A stretch of 64,000 nt of DNA from Paraglaciecola sp. 20A4 (GTDB taxonomy: Bacteria > Pseudomonadota > Gammaproteobacteria > Enterobacterales > Alteromonadaceae), in contig NZ_WTPY01000010.1 of assembly GCF_011378905.1 (NCBI RefSeq), forward strand, positions 48,592 through 112,591, written 5' to 3'. This document shows positions 52,740-61,633 of this stretch, piece by piece. Positions within the stretch are counted from its first letter, which is position 1, and every line of letters starts with the position of its first letter. The notes beneath the pieces were generated by a model. That model ran no database searches, had not been told where the DNA came from, and saw nothing but the letters and a program-made list of their open reading frames with translations. Both the position numbers and the translations under genes were made by a program.

Positions 52740-52815
52740 AAATTATCCTCCTGTTATCAAACTAGATATGCGGTCGCTGCATATACATTCAAGCTATGAT
52801 GGAGCACATAAACTG

Positions 52816-52838
52816 AGCCCGTGTTGTTATTACGGGCT
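52816..52838 (-). terminator. Hairpin after the second gamma-glutamyltransferase gene
   Basis: Arms AGCCCGT and ACGGGCT surround nine bases, about 30 bases past the stop of the gene to its right. The T-run on the minus strand is weak. Confidence 0.6.
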
Positions 52839-52866
52839 GATTAATTGTTAAGAGGGTAAATAGCGT

Positions 52867-54651
52867 TTAGTAACCTATTGCCGCGCCTTGCGGGCGCCGA
52901 GCATCGTTAGCTCCGTAATAAAGTCCACTGCGCACCTTACCTGATACACCTGCGTCGCTGACATTAGATTTTTCTTCTTCTTGCTCCATATCTGGTAGCC
53001 CGACCATAATGGCTTCAGCGGCGCCCCATGTGCCTCTTTCTAACATTGTGTAACCCCGTGATTCGAGAATTTTCAGAGTGTCGGGAGATATTCCTCTTTT
53101 TTCATACATAACAATATCGGGTAACCATTGTTGATGAATTCGCGGGGCATTCACAGCTTCTTGTAAATTCATCCCGTAGTCGATGATATTCATAACCGTG
53201 TTGAGGGTAATGGTGATAATTAATGACCCCCCTGGTGAGCCGAGAACTAAGAAAGGTTGGTCATTTTTGGTCACTATAGTCGGTGACATAGAAGAAAGGG
53301 GACGTTTACCCGGGGCTATCGCATTATTCTTGCCTTGCACCAAGCCAAACATATTCTTACTACCAATTTTAGATGTGAAGTCATCCATTTCGTCGTTTAA
53401 CCAAAATCCCGCTCCAGGGGCCATAACGCCACCACCAAAACGACCGTTAATGGTGTAAGTGGTTGAAACGGCATTACCGTTTTTATCGATAACGGAGTAA
53501 TGGGTGGTTTGCGGTTTCTCGTGAGGAGAAACACCCGCCGCCAATTCACTTGATGGTGTGGCGTTAACCGGATCGATTTGCTTACGAATTTCAGCTGCGT
53601 ACTCTTTACTTAGTAACTTTTCAACGGGTACCTCAACAAAGTCTGGGTCGCCTAACAAACTATTGCGATCAACAAACGCGTGGCGCATGGCTTCAACGGT
53701 GTAATGTATTGCATCAGACGAGCCATAGCCCATCGAACTCATGTCATAGCCTTCCAATATATTGAGGATTTGGCACATAGTCGTGCCACCAGAGCTTGGC
53801 GGTGGAGCAGAAATAAAGTCGTAACCCCGATAGGAACATTTTATGGGCGTACGTTCTTTCGCTGTGTAGTTTGCAAAATCCATTGCTGTTAAATAACCAC
53901 CATTAGCCCGGGAGGCTTTTTCAATCGTTTTCGGTAAATCGCCCTTATAAAAAGCATCAGGTCCATTTTTAGCGATCGATTGTAACGTGACAGCTAATGC
54001 CTTTTGAGTCAGCCTGTCACCCGGTTGCAGCGGGCTACCATCTGCGCGTAAAAAGATTTTTTTTGCTTGCTCGTCACCGCGCATTTTACCTAAACTGGTA
54101 TCAATAACATCCGTATCGCCACGGGTTAATATAAACCCTTGGTCTGCAAGCTTTATTGCAGGGGCCATAATCTGTGCACGCGTTAATTTACCTGACCCAA
54201 AGCGCGTCAAGGCTAACTCCATTCCTTTCACAGTGCCGGGTACTCCGACTGCTCCCCACCCCATGGTACTGGCCTTGGGAATAAGGTTTCCATCTTGATC
54301 TTGGTACATTGTAGCACTGGCTGCGGCAGGTGCCATTTCGCGAAAATCAATGAAATGATCGTTGCCATTAGCCAAATGTAAGGTCATAAACCCTCCGCCG
54401 CCTATGTTCCCACAGCATGGATTGACAACCGCTTGTGCGTAACCTACCGCTACAGCAGCATCGATGGCGTTACCGCCCATTTTCATAATTTCTATACCGG
54501 CTTGGGATGCAAAGCGCTGTGAAGAAACCACCATGCCATTTTCCGCTTCAACGGGGGGTAAAGATGCCCCGTAGCTTTGTATCGAAAAAAGTGAGCCCAC
54601 TACCGATAGGGCTAGAAGTAACCCTTTCAGGAAGTATGTTTTATTTTTCAT
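52867..54651 (-). CDS. ggt: Gamma-glutamyltransferase, periplasmic form
   Basis: The 594-residue precursor has a cleavable signal peptide (residues 1-29, ending SYGAS), then the large subunit. The expected autocleavage point is before Thr382 in PQTTHYSVIDKNGNAVS, and the small subunit carries KRPLSSMSPTIV and LGSPGGSLII. It matches classical Ggt, which breaks down glutathione to Cys-Gly and glutamate. It is distinct from the lipoprotein paralogue at 39341-41089. The start has only an AT-rich upstream region. It is monocistronic. Confidence 0.94.
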   Translation of the reverse strand: MKNKTYFLKGLLLALSVVGSLFSIQSYGASLPPVEAENGMVVSSQRFASQAGIEIMKMGGNAIDAAVAVGYAQAVVNPCCGNIGGGGFMTLHLANGNDHFIDFREMAPAAASATMYQDQDGNLIPKASTMGWGAVGVPGTVKGMELALTRFGSGKLTRAQIMAPAIKLADQGFILTRGDTDVIDTSLGKMRGDEQAKKIFLRADGSPLQPGDRLTQKALAVTLQSIAKNGPDAFYKGDLPKTIEKASRANGGYLTAMDFANYTAKERTPIKCSYRGYDFISAPPPSSGGTTMCQILNILEGYDMSSMGYGSSDAIHYTVEAMRHAFVDRNSLLGDPDFVEVPVEKLLSKEYAAEIRKQIDPVNATPSSELAAGVSPHEKPQTTHYSVIDKNGNAVSTTYTINGRFGGGVMAPGAGFWLNDEMDDFTSKIGSKNMFGLVQGKNNAIAPGKRPLSSMSPTIVTKNDQPFLVLGSPGGSLIITITLNTVMNIIDYGMNLQEAVNAPRIHQQWLPDIVMYEKRGISPDTLKILESRGYTMLERGTWGAAEAIMVGLPDMEQEEEKSNVSDAGVSGKVRSGLYYGANDARRPQGAAIGY

Positions 54652-54732
54652 TTAGTATTCCTATTGATGGTCAATCGCATCACATTATCAAAGTCAGGTA
54701 AAAATAAAAAAGCAAAAAGTGTAAGCCTGTCC

Positions 54733-54769
54733 TTCTGTAATTCTGTAATTCTGTAATTCTGTAATTCTG
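54733..54769. repeat. Octanucleotide tandem repeat (TTCTGTAA)
   Basis: Four exact copies of TTCTGTAA plus a partial fifth (TTCTG) lie about 80-120 bases upstream of the ggt start. Copy number could vary by replication slippage and change promoter spacing. That effect is inferred. Confidence 0.9.
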
Positions 54770-55016
54770 GCGATTTATCGCGAGCCGTATCAATGCACGA
54801 CTAGGTTGAAATACTTATATGCCACATCTCGCTAAAACATAAATAGAGTGATGAGTCGAATTAGCGTAAAGAATCCGTTTTCTTTCGTGAATTGCGTATC
54901 TTGAAAACGTTGAATTAGATGGTTTCAGATGTATTAGATTACTCTTACCAATTTGACTGGCATCGAGCTGACCCACGCTTTACGTACATGAGCGTAAGGT
55001 CAATTTAATTGCATAA

Positions 55017-55079
55017 ATAAAAAAGGAGTCACCAAAAAGCGGCAGAGGAATATTGCCTGGGGTGAGTTGGGTGACTCCT
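55017..55079 (-). terminator. Terminator of the yqjDE-like operon
   Basis: On the minus strand, AGGAGTCACC and GGTGACTCCT form a perfect 10-bp stem enclosing 36 bases that include a GGCA/TGCC inner hairpin, followed by TTTTTT. It starts 62 bases after the last stop of the operon. Confidence 0.8.
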
Positions 55080-55141
55080 AGAAACCATTACAACATGATC
55101 AGGTGTCAATCCTGAATCCGTTATACCTTAAATTTGGGCAG

Positions 55142-55414
55142 CTAAATCAGCTTAGCTAAACTAACGATGCGCATAATAAGCGGCACCGTAGAAGGCTTGC
55201 TATCGCTAAGCATGCCAGTTATTCCGCCTGCGGCAAATCCTGCTGCCGGTGCCATCGGTAGTCTACATAGTTCTCGACCGGCACTGGTTATCTGTTCTTT
55301 GCGCGCTAAAATCATCTGTTGATTTTCGTACGCTTTGCGTTCAATACTTTCGACGTCTGTTAAACGTCGACCGAGCAATAATCTGCTCATCGTTATACGA
55401 TTCAACACGGACAC
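55142..55414 (-). CDS. Small hypothetical protein, third gene of the yqjDE-like operon
   Basis: The 90-residue protein starts with a basic, coiled-coil-like helix (LLLGRRLTDVESIERKAYENQQMILARKEQI). A Gly/Ala-rich, weakly hydrophobic segment follows (PMAPAAGFAAGGITGML). It occupies the place of yqjK in yqjD-yqjE-yqjK operons, but I cannot confirm homology. It follows the holin-family gene by 48 bases and the operon terminator comes next. It may associate with membranes together with its neighbours. Confidence 0.65.
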   Translation of the reverse strand: MSVLNRITMSRLLLGRRLTDVESIERKAYENQQMILARKEQITSAGRELCRLPMAPAAGFAAGGITGMLSDSKPSTVPLIMRIVSLAKLI

Positions 55415-55462
55415 ACTCCTTTCAATAAAAAAGGCTTACCTTTCGATAAAACAGGCTGAGGG

Positions 55463-55936
55463 CTAGCTAGCACCTGTCGCACTCGATGTTTGTCTGGGGT
55501 GTTCAGGTTTTGTAGCACTATTTACATTGCTAGATAACGTAAGTGCATCCCATGCGCGACTAAAGCTGATGTGCCTTAACAATGCACGTATGGTGGCAAT
55601 TAGCCCCCACAACACCAAACTGTTGAGCAATAAAATACAGCTTCCCACCCATGCCCAGTGCAAACCTAATTGGACTAACCCTAGTGCAAGCATTGCATTA
55701 AGGGTCAACCATAAGGTTGCTCCAACGGCAGTCAACAACAGTACTCCTGTCATTACGAGCAACAGAGCGCGAGCAGACAATTTCCACTCGCGACCCATTA
55801 GTGTTTTTGCCAGCGAGAACTGGCGCTGATAACGCTTGCCTGCATCCGCTGCGGCCCCCATCATTTCCTGTATAAGATCGACCGCTTCGGCATCGCTGCT
55901 TGCATCTCTTGCCTGATCTGGGTTTGGCGTATTCAC
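55463..55936 (-). CDS. yqjE: YqjE-like holin-superfamily membrane protein
   Basis: The 157-residue protein has two closely spaced hydrophobic helices (about residues 59-84 and 89-115) and charged ends. It fits the Phage_holin_3_6/YqjE family of small inner-membrane proteins, not a phage lysis gene. The start is GTG at 55936, four bases after the stop of the yqjD-like gene, so translation is probably coupled. In enterobacteria YqjD and YqjE are stationary-phase membrane proteins. The N-terminal acidic segment (DASSDAEAVDLIQEMM) is typical. Confidence 0.78.
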   Translation of the reverse strand: MNTPNPDQARDASSDAEAVDLIQEMMGAAADAGKRYQRQFSLAKTLMGREWKLSARALLLVMTGVLLLTAVGATLWLTLNAMLALGLVQLGLHWAWVGSCILLLNSLVLWGLIATIRALLRHISFSRAWDALTLSSNVNSATKPEHPRQTSSATGAS

Positions 55937-55940
55937 TGTA

Positions 55941-56246
55941 TTAACGTCTACGAAGCAAAGAAGACAATAGCATGCCAGCAGTGAACGCGATTCCCACTGT
56001 CGCTACTGGATTTTCAGAAGCAAATCGACGCACTTCTGAGCCATTCCACTGCTTAACAATCTTGTCTTGAGTTTCGCCTAGTGATTCAGCCGAACGATGA
56101 GCTGTTTCACGTACCGAACGTTCTGCTTTTGAAGCTTTATCGGCTACTGCATCTACTGATTCATGCAGAGCTTCTTGAGCTCGCTTGGAAATAGGTGAAT
56201 CTTGTTTCGCAGTAGTATTAGATGACGCTGTTTTTGCATTTTCCAT
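55941..56246 (-). CDS. yqjD: YqjD/ElaB-like DUF883 protein
   Basis: The 101-residue protein has an amphipathic, charged helix (ALHESVDAVADKASKAERSVRETAHRSAESL) and a C-terminal membrane anchor (NPVATVGIAFTAGMLLSSLLRRR). That is the pattern of YqjD, ElaB and YgaM (DUF883), C-tail anchored proteins that bind ribosomes at the inner membrane in stationary phase. AAGGGG lies 7 bases before the ATG. It is the first gene of the three-gene operon. Confidence 0.85.
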   Translation of the reverse strand: MENAKTASSNTTAKQDSPISKRAQEALHESVDAVADKASKAERSVRETAHRSAESLGETQDKIVKQWNGSEVRRFASENPVATVGIAFTAGMLLSSLLRRR

Positions 56247-56607
56247 GGTAATCCCCTTACGATATTGTGGTGATGATTATCAAATAATTGAGTCACACCT
56301 AGTTAGCTTAAAAATTTTCTAACTCAGCTAAAAACGTTATCTTGCTGGGTTGTTACCAGGATAGAAGCAATGGATGTGCCACAGTGATATTTAATCAATA
56401 ATAGTATGCACAACAAGGCTTACAGGACGATTAAGTTTATAAGTGGGTAGCGCTTCGGTAAGGCATAGTGGGAATTAATTGCACTGGCTATGCAATTATT
56501 ACGAACAATAAGCAATGCATTCGTTTGGGTATAAAAGCACGCCAATCTGCATGCTTTTAGAGACATTTACTCTAATCCAGTGCATTGCCCAAACTAAGGC
56601 GCCAAAA
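56247..56607. other. Intergenic region upstream of the yqjDE-like operon
   Basis: The region carries the operon promoter and the end of the DUF502 gene region. No gene, repeat or recognisable site is seen. Confidence 0.55.
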
Positions 56608-57207
56608 TCACTTGGTTTTGCTCTTGCGCTGTTGAAATTCATTTTTAGATTGTGCGCCGCCCGTCAATGCGACACGCATGGCTGTTTCAACATCAATATC
56701 CAGCGAAGTGACTTTGCTTCGGTCGATATATAGGGTGTACCCCCCTATTTGATAACTCAGGGGAATATACACGCCAATTTTTTCAGCGTCCTTAAACAGG
56801 CTTTTGCCACCATCTTGATTGGTAACAAAACCGATAAGATGAATACTGTCGCTAATTTGAACCGACACCACACTTTGCATTTTTTGCTGCTTGCCAACGT
56901 TGATTAAATTAACCGCGTCTTGGATAGCACCATAGAATGTTTTAACCAATGGAATACGCTCGAATATAAGCTCTCCCCAGTGCAATAAAACCCTAATGAC
57001 GTAGGCATTGACCAACAGTCCGGCAAAAAATAACAACACGATCCCCGTAACTAAGCCCATACCGGGGAAGTACCATTGGGCAGGTATAATAGGAGTCAAC
57101 GCCATTTCAACCGTGGTAACAAGCCAGTACAGTGCGTACAGAGTCAAGGTAATAGGGATTACTGCGAGCAGTCCTTGAACCACCAGCAGCATTATTTTTT
57201 TAAGCAT
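56608..57207 (-). CDS. DUF502 family membrane protein
   Basis: The 199-residue protein has two N-terminal helices (about residues 6-32 and 47-72). A soluble domain follows with ERIPLVKTFYGAIQDAVNLI, DGGKSLFKDAEKIGVYIPLSYQIGGYTLYI and DIDVETAMRVALTGG, the conserved blocks of DUF502 (PF04367). The function is unknown. The Lys/Gln-rich tail is short. It is next to, but not clearly cotranscribed with, the yqjDE-like operon. The start is ATG at 57207. Confidence 0.87.
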   Translation of the reverse strand: MLKKIMLLVVQGLLAVIPITLTLYALYWLVTTVEMALTPIIPAQWYFPGMGLVTGIVLLFFAGLLVNAYVIRVLLHWGELIFERIPLVKTFYGAIQDAVNLINVGKQQKMQSVVSVQISDSIHLIGFVTNQDGGKSLFKDAEKIGVYIPLSYQIGGYTLYIDRSKVTSLDIDVETAMRVALTGGAQSKNEFQQRKSKTK

Positions 57208-57391
57208 TAATCTATCTCAGCGGAGGTCACAGAAGCAGTCATTCAACGCAATGAATCTGCAATATTTCATTGATTTGAAGGGATTTTATCACGTTTTACA
57301 AGCAAGTTAGCAGTTCCCGCATGGCGGATTTATAATCTTTATTTAACTCGCGAATGGAGGGGCCGATGAATCCCTTTAATTACTAAACAAA

Positions 57392-59017
57392 TTACTGAAC
57401 AAATTTTTGAATAATGGTTGCCATGCGATCTTTCACATCCATTAACGTTAAATTATCTTCATCACACGACTGGGCATGTTTTCCATTTAATTTAGCTACC
57501 TGACTAAGCGCATTCAAGTGATTTAAAATCTGCTCTGTCACATCAGTTTGCTCAGAAACAGCATCTACTATTTGCTGATTCACTTGGGTAATTCCTTCTA
57601 TCGCGCTGGTCACTGCTTTTAAGTTGCCATCAGCCTCTAATACCTTATCTACACTAGACTTAGTCTGTTCGTGGCCTTGGCTAATAGCGTTGACGGCATC
57701 AGCTGTGCCCTTTTGCACATTGGCGATCATTTGCTGAATTTCTTCAGTTGATTGCTGGGTCTTTGCCGCCAAGCTACGCACTTCGTCCGCAACCACCGCA
57801 AACCCTCTGCCATGCTCGCCAGCGCGCGCGGCTTCTATAGCCGCATTCAATGCCAGTAAATTAGTTTGCTGGGCAATTCCTTGAATAACATCCAATACTG
57901 AGCCAATTTTACGGGCATCTTCATTCAAATCAGCAATGACGTTAGCGGTGTCTTCTATTTGCTGAGAGGAACTTGATATGTTTTCTATGGTTTCTTGCAT
58001 CACGTGAATGCTGGTGACTGCAGATTGACTGGCTTGGGCTGCAGAGTCCGTTGCATTTTGCACAAAACCAGCAATGCTTTGTGCCACTTGCGACAATTGT
58101 TGCACTGCATTTTGTACGCTTACAGTTCCATTATTTTGATCGGTTACACCTTGGCTAATGGCACCTGCACTGTCGACCAAACTTGAACAAACTCGGTTTA
58201 AATCTTGTTGGGTCGAGTCTAATCCTGAATGAATTTCGAGTAAATCGGTGCGTAAAGTCTCAATCGACTGCGCCATTTTGCCTATTTCATCTTTGCGCGC
58301 AAAAAATAAAGGGTTTTCGAGGCGTCCTAGACTCACGTAATAAATATGACGGCTAAGCTGACGCAGTGGCGTAGTGACTATGACTTTAATGGCCCAAAGT
58401 AGAATCCCAGCGCCTATTAACAAGGTTACTAGCAAACTGACACTGCCCCACCAGAGCGAACGAGTCACTTGTGCGTTTTGGTACTTATTCTGGGCGACAA
58501 CATGTTTGTTAATTTGTGCACTGAGCGTTTCAAGTAATTTGGTGGGAGCGCGGTCAATCCCCGCTACGGCGTTATCGCCAGCGTAAGGGTCAAAACCTGA
58601 TTGAATAAAGCTCTGGTAGCCTTTTTTATATTGCTGGAGTAAGGCGCTATGCTGAGCAGAGAAAAGCGCGAGCTGCTGACTGACATCATCGCTCACCTCG
58701 ATGCTTTTAAACTGCTGAAGATAATCCTCAATATCCTGGTGACGAGCTAAGAAACTGTTCCAATACTTTTCTCGCTTAGCGCTGTCTTTGCCTCGCAGCA
58801 AAACGTTTTTCCATTCTTGAACTTGGCGTTTGAAATTTAAGTTCACGGTGTCGATAAGCAATGTTGCTTTGACGTCCCGCTCTAACAATTCACTATATTG
58901 CGTCATATGAGAACTGAGATTATTGATTGTTAATGCTGCAATCAAACCAAGGACGACGACAAACACCATCAGTACACTGAATATTTTTGAACTTAGTTTT
59001 CTCATAGTAAACAGCAT
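57392..59017 (-). CDS. Methyl-accepting chemotaxis protein
   Basis: The 541-residue inner-membrane chemoreceptor has TM1 at about residues 13-32, a periplasmic helical domain (about 33-190), TM2 (about 190-212), HAMP (about 213-265) and a cytoplasmic hairpin. The tip carries the sequence from [25 protein letters not shown] to [27 protein letters not shown] (core about 375-425). I chose ATG 59017, which has AGGATAAG directly ahead; a second ATG at 59005 lacks a ribosome binding site. A FliA-like promoter lies 36 bases upstream. Confidence 0.94.
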   Translation of the reverse strand: MLFTMRKLSSKIFSVLMVFVVVLGLIAALTINNLSSHMTQYSELLERDVKATLLIDTVNLNFKRQVQEWKNVLLRGKDSAKREKYWNSFLARHQDIEDYLQQFKSIEVSDDVSQQLALFSAQHSALLQQYKKGYQSFIQSGFDPYAGDNAVAGIDRAPTKLLETLSAQINKHVVAQNKYQNAQVTRSLWWGSVSLLVTLLIGAGILLWAIKVIVTTPLRQLSRHIYYVSLGRLENPLFFARKDEIGKMAQSIETLRTDLLEIHSGLDSTQQDLNRVCSSLVDSAGAISQGVTDQNNGTVSVQNAVQQLSQVAQSIAGFVQNATDSAAQASQSAVTSIHVMQETIENISSSSQQIEDTANVIADLNEDARKIGSVLDVIQGIAQQTNLLALNAAIEAARAGEHGRGFAVVADEVRSLAAKTQQSTEEIQQMIANVQKGTADAVNAISQGHEQTKSSVDKVLEADGNLKAVTSAIEGITQVNQQIVDAVSEQTDVTEQILNHLNALSQVAKLNGKHAQSCDEDNLTLMDVKDRMATIIQKFVQ

Positions 59018-59052
59018 CTTATCCTATTGAATTAACAGAAAGTTATTCCGAT

Positions 59053-59080
59053 TTATCGGTAGAAAGGGTTAACTCGTTTC
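59053..59080 (-). promoter_or_regulatory. Possible FliA (sigma-28) promoter of the chemoreceptor gene
   Basis: On the minus strand, GAAA is followed after 16 bases by ACCGATAA. Compared with the flagellar consensus TAAA-N15-GCCGATAA this has one mismatch in each element and one extra spacer base. It sits 36 bases before the start of a chemotaxis gene. Confidence 0.45.
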
Positions 59081-59190
59081 TGATACCCAGTATTGTTAAC
59101 ACAATCCACACACTTGATAATTATATATCGCCCCAATTTAATATTTTATGAATAAAGTTGTTTAAGCCAAATATAATGTCCCTTTACTTA

Positions 59191-59215
59191 GGCATTGGGC
59201 ATTGGGCATTGGGCA
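59191..59215. repeat. Heptanucleotide tandem repeat (GGCATTG)
   Basis: Three exact copies of GGCATTG plus GGCA lie between the chemoreceptor and the Lrp-like gene. The unit length is not a multiple of three and the repeat is outside genes. Confidence 0.85.
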
Positions 59216-59371
59216 GTAGCCTGTCACGAGCACACGAGCGGTAAATACAATTTTGATTCTTGGTTTAACCCTATTTTATAATGATAGTAGTTCGTTAATC
59301 GTGATTTGTGTCGTCAATCCACTTAAAGTGGGCCAAAGGGTAGCCTAAAAACCATTTTGCTCTATCTAGCA

Positions 59372-59752
59372 CTATGCGTGTTTTAATAAATTAAAAGATA
59401 AATTGGGATTGTCGCTTAACGCCGTACATGCCTCGTTCAAGGCTTTGATATCGGGAAAACAACTAAACGATATATAATCCACATCCCCGCTGAGCTGCAT
59501 GCAATCCATGATATGCGGCATATCTTTAATAACGTCAGCAAATTTGCGCCGCATTGCTGCGCTATTGTTATCAGAGGTAAATTCTATATAGGCAAATACA
59601 TATTCACACAGCTGCTCTAAATCAACGTCAGCATGGGACGCTCTAAAATAGCTTGCTTCCTTTAACGCTTTAACCCGTCGAAAACACGCACTCGTGGATA
59701 GACTCACTTTTTCCGCTAATTCAATATTGGTTAAATCGGCTTGTAAATACAA
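59372..59752 (-). CDS. Lrp/AsnC-family protein with reduced N-terminus
   Basis: The protein of about 126 residues has the Lrp recognition helix (TNIELAEKVSLSTSACFRRVKALKEA) and a ligand-binding RAM-like domain (YVFAYIEFTSDNN to MQLSGDVDYISFSCFP). Normal Lrp proteins have about 150-165 residues and begin LDxxDxxILxxLQxDARLTN; here the first helix is replaced by an unrelated stretch, the AR before LTN is missing, and the only near start is TTG at 59752. An in-frame stop lies 13 codons further upstream. It is either a short functional variant or a decaying gene. It is divergent from the Omp85 gene. Confidence 0.7.
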   Translation of the reverse strand: MYLQADLTNIELAEKVSLSTSACFRRVKALKEASYFRASHADVDLEQLCEYVFAYIEFTSDNNSAAMRRKFADVIKDMPHIMDCMQLSGDVDYISFSCFPDIKALNEACTALSDNPNLSFNLLKHA

Positions 59753-59812
59753 AGAACAGATTAAGTAAACCTTAATAATCGACGCGCATTATGGTGTTAA
59801 CAAAGTGTGCTC

Positions 59813-59837
59813 CGCAATATGACAACAGGATATTGCG
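59813..59837. promoter_or_regulatory. Inverted repeat between the Lrp-like and Omp85 genes
   Basis: Perfect 8-bp arms CGCAATAT and ATATTGCG enclose nine bases in the 123-base divergent promoter region. The geometry suits binding of an Lrp-type or other dimeric regulator. The target gene would be the Omp85-like gene, 39 bases away. Confidence 0.5.
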
Positions 59838-59875
59838 CCACCATGGCTGCTGTTATTAGGTGTACCAAATCGTAA

Positions 59876-61561
59876 ATGAAAAATGCTTATCTACCACTCG
59901 CTGGCTTTATTGCTCTTTCCCCTTGGAGCACATCACATGCCGCTACATTGACACAAGCCGGGTGCATTGCACTTTTCGCAACAGACAGCGAGTCATATGT
60001 ACAAAAATCACAGATTGAGCCCCAACTCATTGCACGAACCATCAACATTGATACGCAGCCAATCTTTGACGAAAGCGCAGATGACACGGTGGCAATACAC
60101 AGGTTTGCCAACTGGATGCACTATGACACCCAAGTAAGTGTGGTAAAACGCCTATTACCTTTTAAATCAGGGGAAGAGATCACTGCATACGAACTCGCCG
60201 AAGCAGAACGTATATTGCGCAGTGAAAGCTACCTCAGAGATGCGAGTGTAACCGCTGAGCGGGATTGCGATGGCAATACTCAGGTCGATGTGACCACCTG
60301 GGATAACTGGTCTTTGCTACCGACCTTTAGTTTTGGCCGCAAGGGGGGAGAAAACAAATTAGCCCTAGGCTTTGAGGAAGACAACGTTTTAGGCACAGGA
60401 ATACGCACCACAGTGCGCTACAAAAAAGATGATCAGCGCTCAGGCTATCAAGTTGATTTTAGATCCCCCGTTCCTTATCTGTCTCACGCGACTATCTCTA
60501 CCCGTTTTATGGACAATGACGATGGTCAGATGGTGCAGTTAATTCTCGATGATCCGTTTTATCAAAGCTCAACCCAGAATATGTTCAATATACATTATGA
60601 AACGGATCAACGAACCGAGCGTCTGTACCAAAATGGTGAAACCCGCAACCGGTTTGCGCTGGATCACGATTTCCAACAATTTACTTACGGTTGGCTACTT
60701 GATAACAACCTAAAGGCTGATAAATACGGAAACGTGCTGCGCTTAACGGCTGGTATCACCAAGGATCGTACGCGTTTTACCTTACCTGAGTTTGAACAAA
60801 CTGCACAGGACTCACTCTTTTTACCGGTCGACCGAGACTATATTTACCCTTGGCTGGGGCTCGAGTACCGCCAAGCCGAATTCAAAGTGATGTCGAATGT
60901 TTATCTCATTGGGCAAAACGAGGATGTGAACTTAGGTTGGCATCATAGTGTGCGTTTTGGGATCGATATGAACACTCAACAAACGGATTCTCGCTTGTTT
61001 CATTTGGACTTTAGCAGTGATAAAGGGTATCAGTGGCAAGATTATTTGCTGTTGTTATCCGCCCAAGGACAGAGTGTATTTGATGGCAATGATCAGAATC
61101 AATTGAAGATCGCCGTTAGCGCCGAGCATTTCTACCGACTCGACGACACGTGGTCACTGTATAGCAAGCAAAGTCTGGTGACATCTGCTCAGCAATTTCT
61201 CGATCAACCTGTGGTAATAGGTGGCGACACGGGAGCACGTGGTTACCCGTTGCAATATCAACACGGTGAACATAGTGCCTTACTCAATGCAGAAGTACGC
61301 GTCTATCCAAAATACAATATCTATAAATTATTCGATGTGGGCATGGTCGCCTTTGCCGATGTAGGCCGCGCTTGGGGCGGGGACGAAGCGAGGCTGAATG
61401 ACTCCGACTCGATACTATCGAGTGTCGGTATCGGCGCGCGTATCTACGCCAGTCGCTCAAGCCATCGCAATGTCATTCACATCGATATCGCGAAGCCTTT
61501 AGTTAACTCTGAATTCGTCGATAGTTGGGAATGGCGCCTACAGGTTAAAAATAGCTTTTAA
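59876..61561 (+). CDS. Omp85/BamA-TamA-like outer membrane protein
   Basis: The 561-residue outer-membrane protein has a signal peptide (residues 1-22, ending SHA). One POTRA-like domain (about 75-142; VVKRLLPFKSGEEITAYELAEAERILRSESYLRDASV) precedes a 16-strand-type barrel that begins at LLPTFSFGRKGGENKLALGFEEDNVLG. The late motif VIGGDTGARGYPLQYQ corresponds to the VRGF loop of Omp85 proteins, and the chain ends in Phe. With one clear POTRA it is smaller than BamA and TamA. It may insert or export a specific protein, which is not identifiable here. Confidence 0.85.
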   Translation: MKNAYLPLAGFIALSPWSTSHAATLTQAGCIALFATDSESYVQKSQIEPQLIARTINIDTQPIFDESADDTVAIHRFANWMHYDTQVSVVKRLLPFKSGEEITAYELAEAERILRSESYLRDASVTAERDCDGNTQVDVTTWDNWSLLPTFSFGRKGGENKLALGFEEDNVLGTGIRTTVRYKKDDQRSGYQVDFRSPVPYLSHATISTRFMDNDDGQMVQLILDDPFYQSSTQNMFNIHYETDQRTERLYQNGETRNRFALDHDFQQFTYGWLLDNNLKADKYGNVLRLTAGITKDRTRFTLPEFEQTAQDSLFLPVDRDYIYPWLGLEYRQAEFKVMSNVYLIGQNEDVNLGWHHSVRFGIDMNTQQTDSRLFHLDFSSDKGYQWQDYLLLLSAQGQSVFDGNDQNQLKIAVSAEHFYRLDDTWSLYSKQSLVTSAQQFLDQPVVIGGDTGARGYPLQYQHGEHSALLNAEVRVYPKYNIYKLFDVGMVAFADVGRAWGGDEARLNDSDSILSSVGIGARIYASRSSHRNVIHIDIAKPLVNSEFVDSWEWRLQVKNSF

Positions 61562-61633
61562 CGTTCATCACGTCGCGCTATTTATCTTCATCAAGTTTGG
61601 CTAACATTCCCATAAGTAAAGCGCGTATTTAGC

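Larger units (their letters stand above)
54652..55141. other. Intergenic region between ggt and the yqjDE-like operon
   Basis: It contains an octanucleotide tandem repeat (54733-54769) and the terminator of the yqjDE-like operon (55017-55079). No gene is seen. Confidence 0.6.
59018..59371. other. Intergenic region upstream of the chemoreceptor gene
   Basis: It holds the FliA-like promoter (59053-59080) and a heptanucleotide tandem repeat (59191-59215). No gene is present. Confidence 0.6.

Noticed and set aside
55463..55936. Holin-family match suggesting a prophage
   Set aside because: The context is a yqjDE-type chromosomal operon with no phage structural, lysis or integrase genes.
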